Of a stretch of 64,000 bases of DNA, positions 19,900 through 28,575 are shown piece by piece. Position 1 is the first letter of the stretch. Each line of letters starts with the position of its first letter. This stretch comes from Massilia pinisoli. Lineage in GTDB: Bacteria > Pseudomonadota > Gammaproteobacteria > Burkholderiales > Burkholderiaceae_D. The stretch lies in NCBI RefSeq assembly GCF_024753285.1, contig NZ_JANUGW010000007.1, positions 239,169 through 303,168 on the forward strand, given 5' to 3'. The notes under the pieces are model-generated. The model worked only from the letters and a program-made list of their open reading frames with translations, did not search any database and was not told where the DNA came from. Position numbers and translations under genes: made by a program.

Positions 19900-20661
19900 A
19901 TGTTCACATTCCTGCTGGGGATCGTCGCGGTCCTCGTGGGCGGGGCCGGCGTGCTTGCCAGGCACGAGGCACAGGACCGCCCGCTCGACCATTTCGACCT
20001 GCCGCCCGCCATGTCCGTGGCCGCCGTCGGCGTGCCGAACATCACGATGGAGCCGTTCTCCGAGCTCAAGTATAAAAACATCGTCCACCAGGCCTACGAC
20101 TACAGTTGCGGCTCGGCGGCGCTCGTCACGATCCTCAAGTACCACCTGGGCCTCGACGTCACCGAGCAGCAGTCGATGGAAGGCATGATGGCCTTCGGCG
20201 AGAAGGAGAAGATCATCGAGCGGCGCGGCTTTTCGCTGCTCGACATGAAGCGCTACCTCGCCTCCATCAACGTCGACAGCGCGGGCTTCCGCGCCGAGAT
20301 GTCGGACCTGCTCACGCTCGATTCGCCGGGCATCGTGCCGATCGACTACGCGGGCTTCAAGCATTTCGTCGTGCTGCGCGGCGTGCGCGGCGGCCTCGTG
20401 TTCCTGGCCGATCCGTCGGCCGGCAACATCACGTTCTCGGTCGAGGAATTCGCCACCCTGTGGGACCGCAACACGCTGTTCATCGCCTATCCGCAGAAGG
20501 GCCATCCGCCCGCCCTCAAGCTGGCCCTGGCCGACAACGAGCTCGGTGTGGTCGACATGGACCGCATCCGCGACCGCGGCCTGCAACGCCCCATCGATAC
20601 GCAGCTCGGGAACGAGCGCCTGCTGAACGGCTTCGGCGGCATCTCGATCCGCAAACAATAG
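19900..20661 (+). CDS. C39-family cysteine peptidase, membrane-anchored or periplasmic (FilB-like)
   Basis: ATG 19900, with AAGGAGAC at ideal distance, gives 253 residues; a longer frame upstream is not needed. Residues 3-20 form a signal peptide or anchor. The C39 catalytic set is complete and correctly spaced: Gln64-x5-Cys70-Gly-Ser-Ala, His155 in KHFVVLRG, and Asp171 in LADPSAG. Unlike bacteriocin exporters it carries no ABC transporter, so it should act outside the cytoplasm. It leads an operon of two barrel proteins, a DUF2059-like protein and an MshEN fusion. Its likely substrates are the local exported proteins with the LSxxELxxVxG motif. A similar protein in Acinetobacter is, from memory, called FilB. 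Confidence 0.85.
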   Translation: MFTFLLGIVAVLVGGAGVLARHEAQDRPLDHFDLPPAMSVAAVGVPNITMEPFSELKYKNIVHQAYDYSCGSAALVTILKYHLGLDVTEQQSMEGMMAFGEKEKIIERRGFSLLDMKRYLASINVDSAGFRAEMSDLLTLDSPGIVPIDYAGFKHFVVLRGVRGGLVFLADPSAGNITFSVEEFATLWDRNTLFIAYPQKGHPPALKLALADNELGVVDMDRIRDRGLQRPIDTQLGNERLLNGFGGISIRKQ

Positions 20662-20681
20662 ACCCACCACGAAGGACCACC

Positions 20682-21743
20682 ATGAAGATTTCCACAATGT
20701 TGGCGTCCGCGCCGGCGCTGGCTTGCACCCTCCTGTTCGCCGCGCTGTCCGCGCGCGCGCAGGACACGGCGAGTTCCTCGGCGCTGAACACCGCTACGAC
20801 GGGCACGCCGCCCGCCCCGGCAACGTCCGACGCCGTGCGCGACGCGCTGGCGAAGAAGGACACCGATGCCGACAACACCACGCTGCTGAAGGAAACGCTG
20901 ACCGCCGTCGACAAGCAGTACTCGCTGATCCGCAAGGGCAAGGTGCAGCTGAACTACGAGATGAACTACGCGTACATCGGCCAGGAAAAGATCAACACCG
21001 ACCTGTCGTCCGGCACGGCCACGCTGTTCTCGATCGAGAACACGAACTCGCACACGATCACCAACACGATCCTGGCGGACTACGGTGTGCTCAACAACCT
21101 GACGGCCAACGTCACGGTCCCGCTGATCAGCCGCTATTCGGATGGTGCCGGCTTCTCGGGCGTGTCGCACACGATCGGCGACCTGGGACTCGGCGTGCGC
21201 TGGCAGCCGCAGGAGGTCAAGCGCGACGAGATCGCGTACACGATCACGGGCGGCCTGCGCCTCGCGACGGGCACGAGCCCGTACAAGGTCGACGTGAACA
21301 AGGGGCTGGCCACGGGTTCCGGCGTCAACACGTTCAACGTCGGCGCCAACCTGACGCGCATCGTCGACCCGGTCGCGCTGTTCGGCTCCGTCAACGTGGG
21401 CTACAGCATGACGGCCAAGCACCTGAGCCAGCAGCTGTACGGCGCCACGCTGCGCCAGGTGAAGCCGGGCGCCAGCTTCGGCTTCGGCCTCGGCTTCGCG
21501 TATGCGCTGTCGTACAAGATCACGACGTCGTTCTCGTTCCAGGAATCGATCCAGGCCCGCTCCACGCTCACGTTCGACAACGGTGCGCAAGGGCAGACGC
21601 AGACGCAGAGCGCCGGCATCCTGTCGATCGGCGCGGGCTACCGCATGTCGCCCAAGACCACCGTCAACGTGACGGTTGGCGCCGGCCTCACCGCGGCCGC
21701 GCCGAACCTGTCGCTGACCGTGAGTCTGCCGCTGTCGCTGTGA
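20682..21743 (+). CDS. outer-membrane beta-barrel protein (transporter-like)
   Basis: This 353-residue protein has a signal peptide (residues 1-26, ending ALSARAQ), a short Ser/Thr/Ala linker and a coiled-coil-like stretch around residue 70-80. A barrel follows whose strands alternate hydrophobic and polar residues (LQLNYEMNYAYIG-type, GDLGLGVRWQP, ASFGFGLGFAYALSYKIT). It ends in LSLTVSLPLSL, a terminal strand without a C-terminal Phe. It resembles the broad 'transporter'/MetA-like barrel family. The start at 20682 follows an AAGGAC ribosome binding site and lies 20 bp after the peptidase gene. Confidence 0.75.
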   Translation: MKISTMLASAPALACTLLFAALSARAQDTASSSALNTATTGTPPAPATSDAVRDALAKKDTDADNTTLLKETLTAVDKQYSLIRKGKVQLNYEMNYAYIGQEKINTDLSSGTATLFSIENTNSHTITNTILADYGVLNNLTANVTVPLISRYSDGAGFSGVSHTIGDLGLGVRWQPQEVKRDEIAYTITGGLRLATGTSPYKVDVNKGLATGSGVNTFNVGANLTRIVDPVALFGSVNVGYSMTAKHLSQQLYGATLRQVKPGASFGFGLGFAYALSYKITTSFSFQESIQARSTLTFDNGAQGQTQTQSAGILSIGAGYRMSPKTTVNVTVGAGLTAAAPNLSLTVSLPLSL

Positions 21744-21753
21744 GGCCGCTGCC

Positions 21754-23391
21754 ATGACCGTCGCGCCGTCATCGAACGCTCTACCTGCGCGCCGCCTCGT
21801 GCGCGCGCTCGCCGCGGCCGGCCTGGCCACGGTGCTGGCGCCCCAGGCGCATGCCGGCGTCACCGACAATCTGGTCACGAGCCCGACCGCGATGGCGATG
21901 GGGAATGCGGTGACGGCCGACCCGCCCGGCATCGAATCGATCCACTTCAACCCGGCCGGCCTCGCGCGCCTGACGGGCACGCAGAAGATCGACTCCGTGT
22001 TCGTCGCGGCGATCCGCAACACGAACCACTTCGTCTCCGCGCCCGACATCGACATCGGCGGCTTCAAGGACGACCCGATCAACGGCAAGTCCAGCGGGCC
22101 CGTGCGCCAGGCGCTGGAGATCCCGTTTTACGGCATCCCGAAGTTCCGCCTGCCCGCGGTGCTGGTGCCGACCCTCGGCATGTCGTATAACGCGCCCGGC
22201 TCGCCCTGGACGTTCGGCACGCTGGTGTACCTGTCGGCGGCGATGAGTATCGACCGCACCAAGGACCCGGACGATCCGGCGCGCTTCGACGGCCGCCTCG
22301 TGCAGTTGCAGCGCCTCGTGTACCTGTCGCCGTCGGCCGCGTACAAGGTGTCGGACACGCTGAGGATCGGCGTCTCCGTGCCGATCGCGTATTCCGCCTT
22401 CGCCATCAACACGGACTTCCGCGCGCCCAACAAGCTGCTCGGCACCGTCGGCCAGTTGCAGAAGGCCGTCTGCCCGGACGGCAACGGCACCGTGATCGAC
22501 ACGCTGACGTTCGGCCTGTGCGGCGGCGGCCCGGAAGGCATGGTCAACCCGTTCAAGCGCGCCGCCAACATCGACTTCGACTTGCGCGCCTCGTTCGACC
22601 CGACGATCAACCTGGGCGTGCTGTGGGAACCGAAAAAATGGTTCGCGTTCGGCGTCGTGTACCAGGGCGGCACGCGCACGACCTACACGGGTTCGTACAT
22701 GTTCCACAGCGACCCGATGCTGCGCAGCTTCGTGCGCGGCCTGAATTCCAGCCTGCTGGGGCCCGTCGTCGGCGCCATCACCGGGATGCCGCAGGAGATC
22801 CCGGAATACCAGTCGGGGAACATGACGGCGAAGATCCCGTTCCCGTGGCGCGTGCAGGCCGGCGTGAAGCTGATGCTGACCGACTACGTGCAGGTCAACG
22901 CGGACGTCAGCTACGCCGACTGGGCACAGTGGAACCAGCTGACGTTCCGGTTCGACCGCAGCGTCAAGCTGCTCGAGATGGCGCGCCTGTTCGGCTACGC
23001 GAATTCCAGCGAGGCCACGTTCAAGATGGGCTTCCGGAGCGTCGTCAACTACAGCCTCGGCACGCAGCTGAACCTGACGAAGAAGCTCGCGCTGCGCTTC
23101 GGCTACGAGCCGCGCAAGAGCTCGATCCCGGGCGACAAGATGAGCCTCCTCGCGCCGCTGCCCGACACGAAGCTCAAGAGCGTGGGCCTGCGCTACCGCT
23201 TCGACAACGGCGGCGAAGTGAACGTGACAGCCAGCTACATGAAGGGCACGTACAACATCCCCGCGCGCAGCGACTGCAACCTCAACTGCGACAACTTCTT
23301 CAACCTGATCTACAACCCCTATGCGGCCACCGACGTGTCCGGCAGCCTGATCGTGAAATACGCAGGCGCCTCGTACACGCGGCCGTTCTGA
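21754..23391 (+). CDS. OmpP1/FadL-family outer-membrane protein
   Basis: This 545-residue protein has a signal peptide (ending PQAHAGV, about residue 33). It then shows the FadL-family start (SPTAMAMGNAVTADPPGIES, HFNPAGLARLTG), in which the NPAGLA box belongs to the plug domain. Many barrel strands follow, and it ends ASYTRPF with the C-terminal Phe expected for BAM-inserted barrels. FadL homologues move hydrophobic molecules across the outer membrane. Here it sits inside the peptidase operon, 10 bp after the previous gene, so it may serve the surface system rather than fatty-acid uptake. Confidence 0.85.
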   Translation: MTVAPSSNALPARRLVRALAAAGLATVLAPQAHAGVTDNLVTSPTAMAMGNAVTADPPGIESIHFNPAGLARLTGTQKIDSVFVAAIRNTNHFVSAPDIDIGGFKDDPINGKSSGPVRQALEIPFYGIPKFRLPAVLVPTLGMSYNAPGSPWTFGTLVYLSAAMSIDRTKDPDDPARFDGRLVQLQRLVYLSPSAAYKVSDTLRIGVSVPIAYSAFAINTDFRAPNKLLGTVGQLQKAVCPDGNGTVIDTLTFGLCGGGPEGMVNPFKRAANIDFDLRASFDPTINLGVLWEPKKWFAFGVVYQGGTRTTYTGSYMFHSDPMLRSFVRGLNSSLLGPVVGAITGMPQEIPEYQSGNMTAKIPFPWRVQAGVKLMLTDYVQVNADVSYADWAQWNQLTFRFDRSVKLLEMARLFGYANSSEATFKMGFRSVVNYSLGTQLNLTKKLALRFGYEPRKSSIPGDKMSLLAPLPDTKLKSVGLRYRFDNGGEVNVTASYMKGTYNIPARSDCNLNCDNFFNLIYNPYAATDVSGSLIVKYAGASYTRPF

Positions 23392-23406
23392 CTTTGACGT
23401 GGAGAG

Positions 23407-23964
23407 ATGACGATGTCCCGAACGATGTATGTGACGATGGCCCTCGGTATGGGCCTCCTGGCCGGCGGCGCGCGCGCCGAAGGCATGAACGGCGTGCCCG
23501 CCGCCAAGCAGGCGCTCGTGCAGCGCGTGCTGGACAAGATGGGGCTGGAGTCCGTCGGCCTGCAGATGCTGCAGGCGCCGGTGGCCGACCTGCTGCGCCA
23601 GTCGCGCGTGGTGGTGCAGAGCCGCGTGCCGGCCGACAAGCAGGACGCGACGATGAAGGACATCACGGCGGAGGCGACGAAATTCGTCGAGCAGGAGTCG
23701 CCCGCGCTGCGCACGAGCACGCACGCGATCGTGCAGGCCAGCGTGGCGCCGCTGCTCGCGCAGAAATTCAGCGAGGACGAGTTGAAGCAGCTGGCCGGCA
23801 TCCTCGAGTCGCCGGTGCTGGCGAAGTTCGAGAGCGTCGTGCCGGAGATGAAGAAGACCGTCGGCGAGAACGTCGCCAAGGCGAATGCGGCGCAGATCCA
23901 GCCGAAGATGACGGACCTGCAGAACCGCGTCGGCCTGAAGCTGCGCGCGGCTGCCGGCCAGTGA
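23407..23964 (+). CDS. periplasmic DUF2059-like protein
   Basis: This 185-residue protein has a signal peptide ending ARA-E (about residue 25). A helical domain follows with the pattern of DUF2059 proteins: AAPVADLLRQ-like segments, then QKFSEDELKQLAGILESPVL and FESVVPEMKKTVGENV. No catalytic residues are evident. It lies 15 bp after the FadL-like gene and 13 bp before the MshEN fusion, clearly in the same operon. The name is from the pattern of the FSEDELKQL region, so family assignment is moderate. Confidence 0.7.
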   Translation: MTMSRTMYVTMALGMGLLAGGARAEGMNGVPAAKQALVQRVLDKMGLESVGLQMLQAPVADLLRQSRVVVQSRVPADKQDATMKDITAEATKFVEQESPALRTSTHAIVQASVAPLLAQKFSEDELKQLAGILESPVLAKFESVVPEMKKTVGENVAKANAAQIQPKMTDLQNRVGLKLRAAAGQ

Positions 23965-23977
23965 AGGAGGGAAGGGC

Positions 23978-24766
23978 ATGAGCGACTGGATGACGAGACG
24001 CGCGGACAGGTCCCGGCTGGGCCAGATCCTGATCGAGAAGAAGCTGATCTCGCAGGAACAGCTCGACGCGGCAATCCGCGCGCAGCAGGAGAGCGGACGC
24101 AGGCTGGGCGAGATCCTGGCCGACATGAAGCTGATCACCCAGGCCCAGGTACGCGGCGCCGTGCGGCGCCAGCGCAGCCTGCGCATGGCCGCCGCGCTGG
24201 CGACGGCGCTGCTCGGGCCCTTGCACGCCTACGCGGCGGTGGCCGCTGCACCTGCGGCGGCGGTGTCCACGCGCCTGCCGGGCGAACGGGAAGCGGGACG
24301 TGAGTTCGGGCGCGGCTTGCGCGCGCTGAGCGATGCGGAGCTGGGCGACGTGTCGGCCCAGGGTCGCAACGACGACGCCCTGCGCGACCAGGCCCGCCAG
24401 GCCGAGCTGCGCCTGATCGCGCTGGCCGCGCAGAACGGCCAGCAGGGCCTGCAGACGGCCGTGCAGCATGCGCTGCCGAACGACGGCGTGCGCGTGCTGG
24501 GCGAACTGGCGACGGTGCTCAATCCGCTCACCATGCTGCTGTCGGCCGATACGACGGTGCGCGACGTCAGCTACGATCCGGACAACTCGCACGCGACGGT
24601 GAACAAGGACGGCTCCGTCACCTTGCGCCTGCCCAGCACGATCGGCGAGATCAGCTTCAACAACATCCGTGTGGGCAGCCACCCGGGGCCGACGTTCGGC
24701 AGCGTCGAGATCCACGACATCGATTTGCGCGGCACGACGATCACCGTCAAGCCGATCACGCGCTGA
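23978..24766 (+). CDS. MshEN-type c-di-GMP-binding domain fused to an exported leader-motif domain
   Basis: In this 262-residue protein, residues 13-36 and 42-65 are two 24-residue motifs of the RLGxxL...LxxA(I/V)xxQ type separated by exactly five residues. That is the published layout of the MshEN c-di-GMP-binding domain of PilB/MshE/GspE ATPases, although the usual Gly at position 10 is Lys in both. A membrane segment (about 68-88) follows, then L117-S-D-A-E-L-G-D-V-S-A127-Q-G129 and a beta-rich domain like the other secreted proteins (EISFNNI, LRGTTITV). No ATPase domain is present. The predicted topology is a cytoplasmic sensor with a periplasmic effector. An AAGGAGGGAAG ribosome binding site precedes it. 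It is the last gene of the operon before a terminator. Confidence 0.82.
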   Translation: MSDWMTRRADRSRLGQILIEKKLISQEQLDAAIRAQQESGRRLGEILADMKLITQAQVRGAVRRQRSLRMAAALATALLGPLHAYAAVAAAPAAAVSTRLPGEREAGREFGRGLRALSDAELGDVSAQGRNDDALRDQARQAELRLIALAAQNGQQGLQTAVQHALPNDGVRVLGELATVLNPLTMLLSADTTVRDVSYDPDNSHATVNKDGSVTLRLPSTIGEISFNNIRVGSHPGPTFGSVEIHDIDLRGTTITVKPITR

Positions 24767-24782
24767 GCGACGGCGGAATGGA

Positions 24783-24809
24783 AAACGCCCCGCGGCGAGC
24801 GGGGCGTTT
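24783..24809. terminator. bidirectional terminator between the accessory locus and the flg operon
   Basis: AAACGCCCCGC (24783-24793) and GCGGGGCGTTT (24799-24809) form an 11-bp stem with a five-base loop between two convergent genes. The A/T ends allow function on both strands, although the T-tracts are short. Confidence 0.7.
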
Positions 24810-24830
24810 CGTCGTTGCGCGGGGAGCGTG

Positions 24831-25877
24831 TCAGCGCAGGCCGAGCAGCGCCAGCACGCGGTCGCGGCTGACGCCGACCAGTGCCGACGTCAGCGCCAGC
24901 AGCGACTCGTAGTCCGTGCTGGCCGCGGCCTTGGCGAAGTCGTCGGCGGCGAGCGTCACGTTCGGCGCGGGCGTCTCGGCCTCCGCCACCTGGGCGCTGG
25001 CGGCCGCCAGGGCGTCGCTGGCGGCGACCTGCGAACGGTGCACGCGTTCGAGCGCCTGCACCACTTCGCGCAGGCTCTGGCGCAGCGCATCGGCGTTGCC
25101 GGTGTCGGCGTTCACGGTCCACCGGTCCGGTGCCAGGTTGGCCGGCACTTCTTCCGTCGTCACGCGGCCGCGGCCGCTCACGCCGATGCTGTCCTTGATG
25201 GCCGGCCAGTCCGATTCCGACGCGAGAAAGACGAGTTCGCCCTTGTCGTCCAGGCGCGCGCGCACGCCCATCGGGGCGAGGGCGCGGTCGAGGGCGCGTG
25301 CGATGTCCTGGTTCGACTGGTCTGGATCGATGTTGACGGACATCTGCGGGCCGCCGACGCTGCCCACCGAGAACGACAGGGTCTGCGGCGCGCTCTTGCG
25401 CAGCGAAGCGATGTCGAGGCCGCGGATGCGGAAGCGCTGTACGGCGGGCGCCGCCGAGTAATTCAGGTTGCTGTCGATGCTGGCGCCGCCGTCCTGCCGG
25501 CGCGAGGCCAGTGTCTTCGTCAGCTGGCGGACCTGGGCTTCGAGCTGCAGCCGGGCACCGTTGCGGGTGCCGGCCAGCTTGGCGGTCAATTCGCCCTTCA
25601 GGGTTTCGAGTTGCGTGGAGACGCGGTCGAGGTAGTCGAGCGCCTGCTGGGCGCGCGCCACCTGGTCCTGCAGGCCGCCATCCAGTTGCGCGACGCTGCC
25701 GCCGGCGCGCAGCGGCGCTGCCGTCACCTGGGGCGCGGCCGGAGCCGACGCCGATGTGCCGTCGGCGGGCGTCGTGGGACGTGCGGGAAGCAGCGGCGAA
25801 GGTGCGTTCGTCCGGGGGGCGAGCGTGCCGCCGGTTCCGCCGGCGGTCGTGGGTCTGAGCGTGGTATCCATGGCCAT
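24831..25877 (-). CDS. flagellar-operon protein of unknown function after flgL
   Basis: This is a 348-residue protein if ATG 25877, overlapping the flgL TGA, is used; ATG 25871 is also possible. Residues 1-60 are Pro/Thr/Ala-rich. Residues 65-115 are helical and coiled-coil-like (LDYLDRVSTQLETLKGELTA). The middle (about 150-235) has the feel of a flagellin-hook insertion domain (SFSVGSVGG..., NQDIARALDRALAPMGVRA, GELVFLAS). The C-terminus (about 255-345) is again helical. It has no signal peptide, like substrates and chaperones of the flagellar export system. It is the last gene of the flgB-L operon, so a role at the hook-filament junction is a guess. Confidence 0.72.
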   Translation of the reverse strand: MAMDTTLRPTTAGGTGGTLAPRTNAPSPLLPARPTTPADGTSASAPAAPQVTAAPLRAGGSVAQLDGGLQDQVARAQQALDYLDRVSTQLETLKGELTAKLAGTRNGARLQLEAQVRQLTKTLASRRQDGGASIDSNLNYSAAPAVQRFRIRGLDIASLRKSAPQTLSFSVGSVGGPQMSVNIDPDQSNQDIARALDRALAPMGVRARLDDKGELVFLASESDWPAIKDSIGVSGRGRVTTEEVPANLAPDRWTVNADTGNADALRQSLREVVQALERVHRSQVAASDALAAASAQVAEAETPAPNVTLAADDFAKAAASTDYESLLALTSALVGVSRDRVLALLGLR

Positions 25878-26788
25878 CACAGTGCCGCGAACAGGGACAG
25901 GTTGCCGATCTTGCTATAGGCCTTGTAGCTGGCCTGCAGCGCCGTCTGGTAGCCGTTCAGCTCGATGGCGGCGGAGCCGACGTCCAGCTGGCCGATGTCC
26001 AGGATCGCCTTCTGGTTCGACAGGCTGACGTTCTCGTGGTTGGAGTCCAGCGTCTTCAGAATGTTCTGCTGGCCGCCGAGGACGGCGATCTTGCCGGACA
26101 CGAGGTCCATGGCCTGGTCGAACCCGCCCAGGGCGGACGACAGGACGCTGCGCACGGCCGGATCGTTGGCGTTGACGCCGCTGGCCGACAAGGTGCTGAT
26201 CGTCTGGTCGAGCTGGTTCAGCAGGTTTTCCATGCCCTTGACGTTCTGGTTGCCCACCTGCGTGATGCCGTTGCCGACCACGACGAGCTGGTCGTTCGTG
26301 TTGCCGGCATAGCTGTAGCGCGAACCGAGCGGGGCGGTGGCGTCGTAGGCGATCGGGGCGGTGCCCGTCGCGGTGCCGGAAAAGATGTGGCGGCCTTCCT
26401 GGTCGATCGCGTTGGCCGAATACAGCAGGCTGTCGCGCAGCGACGTCAGCGAGACGACCATCGCGTTCAGGTCGCTCGGCGTGTTGGAACCGTCCGACGC
26501 CCACACGAGCAGGTCGCGGCCCGAATGCATGTCGTTGACCATGTTCTGCAGCGAACCTTCGTTCTTCGACAGGCGGATCTGGACGGCGGCGATGTTGTTG
26601 CGATACTGCGTGACGGCCGCTTCTTCGCGCTTCAGGCGCGACAGGCGCACGCTGTCGACCGGATCGTCGGACGGCGTCTGGATGCGGTTGCCGTTGGCCA
26701 TCTGCTGCGAGATGTAACCGATGCGCTCCTGGTTGGCCTCGAGCGATTGAGTCATCATCGCCTGGTATTGGCTGGTGGCGATACGCAT
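25877..26788 (-). CDS. flgL: flagellar hook-filament junction protein FlgL
   Basis: FlgL (HAP3) links hook to filament. The 303-residue protein has the flagellin-like N-terminus (MRIATSQYQAMMTQSLEANQ, then NGNRIQTPSDDPV) and C-terminus (LDIGQLDVGSAAIELNGYQT), with the variable part between. Length is normal. It lies 11 bp downstream of flgK, and its stop overlaps the next gene. Confidence 0.95.
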   Translation of the reverse strand: MRIATSQYQAMMTQSLEANQERIGYISQQMANGNRIQTPSDDPVDSVRLSRLKREEAAVTQYRNNIAAVQIRLSKNEGSLQNMVNDMHSGRDLLVWASDGSNTPSDLNAMVVSLTSLRDSLLYSANAIDQEGRHIFSGTATGTAPIAYDATAPLGSRYSYAGNTNDQLVVVGNGITQVGNQNVKGMENLLNQLDQTISTLSASGVNANDPAVRSVLSSALGGFDQAMDLVSGKIAVLGGQQNILKTLDSNHENVSLSNQKAILDIGQLDVGSAAIELNGYQTALQASYKAYSKIGNLSLFAAL

Positions 26789-26799
26789 GCTGTTCTCCC

Positions 26800-28173
26800 T
26801 TAACCCATCATTTGCAAGGTGGCGTCGAACAGCGCGTTCGCGACGGACATCACCTTCATGTTGGCCTGGTACATATTCTGGTATTCGACGAGGTGCACGG
26901 CTTCCTCGTCCTGGTTGACGCCACTCGTCGATTGCCAGTCGGCCTGCGCCTGGTCGCGCATCGTCTGCGTGGTGGCGAGGGCGCTCTTGTTCTGCTGGCT
27001 GTCGACGGCGAGGCGGCCGACGAGCTGCGTGTCGGCGTCGCTGATCATGACGCTGCCGATGTTGGTCACGGTGATCGACTGGCTCTTGATGTCGACGAGT
27101 TTCTGCAGGTTGCCGGTGTCGCCGGGCGTGCCGTCGGCGGAAAATGCGAGATCGGACGTCTGGAAGCCGCTCGCCACCTGCAGCATGTTCGAGCTGCTGC
27201 CCGCGTTGTAGACGAACAGCGGTTTGCCGGGCGTGCTGCCGTCCATCGCATAGCCGGCCGCGAGCTGGGTGTTGACCTTGGCGGCGATCTGCTGCGCCAT
27301 GTCGGCCACGCCTTGCTGCAGCGGCAGCAGGGTGTCCTGTTCATACGTCGACAGCCCGCCCAGCTGGCCGCCCGCCTTTGTGGTGTCGAGCTCGAAGCTG
27401 GTGCCGGCGAACGTCAGGCTGAACGTCTGCGCCGCGCCGCCGCTGACGGACAGCTTGCCGGCCACGCCGCCCAGCACGAGCGACTGGCCCGTCTTGAGCG
27501 ACACGTTGCGCGTGCCGTCGGGCTGGTCGCTGACTTCCAGCCCCATCTGGCTGGCCAGGGTGTCGATGGCCTGGTCGCGCGCGTCCACGAGGGACGAGGT
27601 GTTGGTGCCGGACGCGTTGGCGTTGGCGATCTGCGCGTTCAGCGAGGCGATCGCCCCGATCGTGCTGTTCGCCGAATCGATGAGCGCGCTGCGCTGCTGG
27701 CGCACGGACTGCAGCTGGGCGTTGAACACGTTGTTCAAGCTGTTGAAGCGCTGGCCCAGCAGGCCCGCCGCCGTCACCACCTGCTGGCGCAGCGGGGTCG
27801 ACGTCGGGTCGACGCCGGCCACGGCGTTCAGCGCCGAGAAGAAACCGTCAACGCCGCTCGACAGGCTGGCGCTGTCGTCGCCCATCACCTGTTCCAGCTG
27901 CGTGAGGTAAGGCTGGGTCTGCGAATGCGCGCCGAGGTCGGACGCGCTGCGCCACAGCTGCTGGGTCTTGTAACCGTCGGAAAACCGCATCAGATCGGTC
28001 ACGCGCACGCCGTTGCCGGCCTGGAACGAACCGGCTGCGGGCGCGACCGCGGACAGCAGGGCAGACTGGCGGGTGTACCCCTTGGTTTGCAGGTTGGCGA
28101 TGTTCTGGCTGCTGGCCGACAGGGCCAGCTGGGAAGCGACCGCTCCGGACAGGGCGTTGTTCAGGATGCTCAT
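26800..28173 (-). CDS. flgK: flagellar hook-associated protein FlgK
   Basis: FlgK (HAP1) forms the first hook-filament junction layer. The N-terminus MSILNNALSGAVASQLALSA with NIANLQTKGYTRQ is the rod/hook-family signature, and the C-terminus VNQDEEAVHLVEYQNMYQAN is the matching coiled coil. At 457 residues it is shorter than E. coli FlgK (547); the reduction is in the surface domains. It has an AGGGAGA-type ribosome binding site and lies 45 bp after the rod-binding protein gene. Confidence 0.96.
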   Translation of the reverse strand: MSILNNALSGAVASQLALSASSQNIANLQTKGYTRQSALLSAVAPAAGSFQAGNGVRVTDLMRFSDGYKTQQLWRSASDLGAHSQTQPYLTQLEQVMGDDSASLSSGVDGFFSALNAVAGVDPTSTPLRQQVVTAAGLLGQRFNSLNNVFNAQLQSVRQQRSALIDSANSTIGAIASLNAQIANANASGTNTSSLVDARDQAIDTLASQMGLEVSDQPDGTRNVSLKTGQSLVLGGVAGKLSVSGGAAQTFSLTFAGTSFELDTTKAGGQLGGLSTYEQDTLLPLQQGVADMAQQIAAKVNTQLAAGYAMDGSTPGKPLFVYNAGSSSNMLQVASGFQTSDLAFSADGTPGDTGNLQKLVDIKSQSITVTNIGSVMISDADTQLVGRLAVDSQQNKSALATTQTMRDQAQADWQSTSGVNQDEEAVHLVEYQNMYQANMKVMSVANALFDATLQMMG

Positions 28174-28218
28174 CGTGCGAGTCTCTCTTGTGCGTGATCA
28201 GTAATGACAGGCGACCGT

Positions 28219-28575
28219 TCAGCTCGTTTTATTAAGCGGTGCCGGCAATATCTGCCGCAAAATCGCGTCGGCGACGCCGAACGCGCGCTGGTGTGCCATA
28301 TTCCCCGCCAGCATGTTGTCCACCATGTCCGTCATGTCCTGGTTGACCTTGTCCTTGGTCGGGCTGTCGTCCGGCGCGATAGTGCGCGTGCTCTCGCGCA
28401 TCTGGTGCAGCATGTGCGAGATGAAGAAGCTCTCGAACTCGACGGCCGCCTTGGTCGCCTTGGCGACGAGCGCCTTGTCGGGCGCGGCCGGCGCCGCTGC
28501 GGCGGGCGCGACCTTGTCATCGCCCGAGGCCTGGTCCGGCTTGCCCGGATCGATGGATTGGATGTTGTTCAGCAT
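28219..28575 (-). CDS. flgJ: rod-binding protein, FlgJ N-terminal half only
   Basis: This 118-residue protein corresponds to the rod-capping N-terminal domain of FlgJ: FESFFISHMLHQMRESTR and VNQDMTDMVDNMLAGNMAHQRAFGVADAI. The peptidoglycan hydrolase half of classical FlgJ is absent. A separate glucosaminidase gene at 35421-36143 could supply it. An Ala/Pro-rich spacer occupies residues 15-40. Its ATG overlaps the flgI stop, and it lies between flgI and flgK as usual for flgJ. Confidence 0.9.
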   Translation of the reverse strand: MLNNIQSIDPGKPDQASGDDKVAPAAAAPAAPDKALVAKATKAAVEFESFFISHMLHQMRESTRTIAPDDSPTKDKVNQDMTDMVDNMLAGNMAHQRAFGVADAILRQILPAPLNKTS

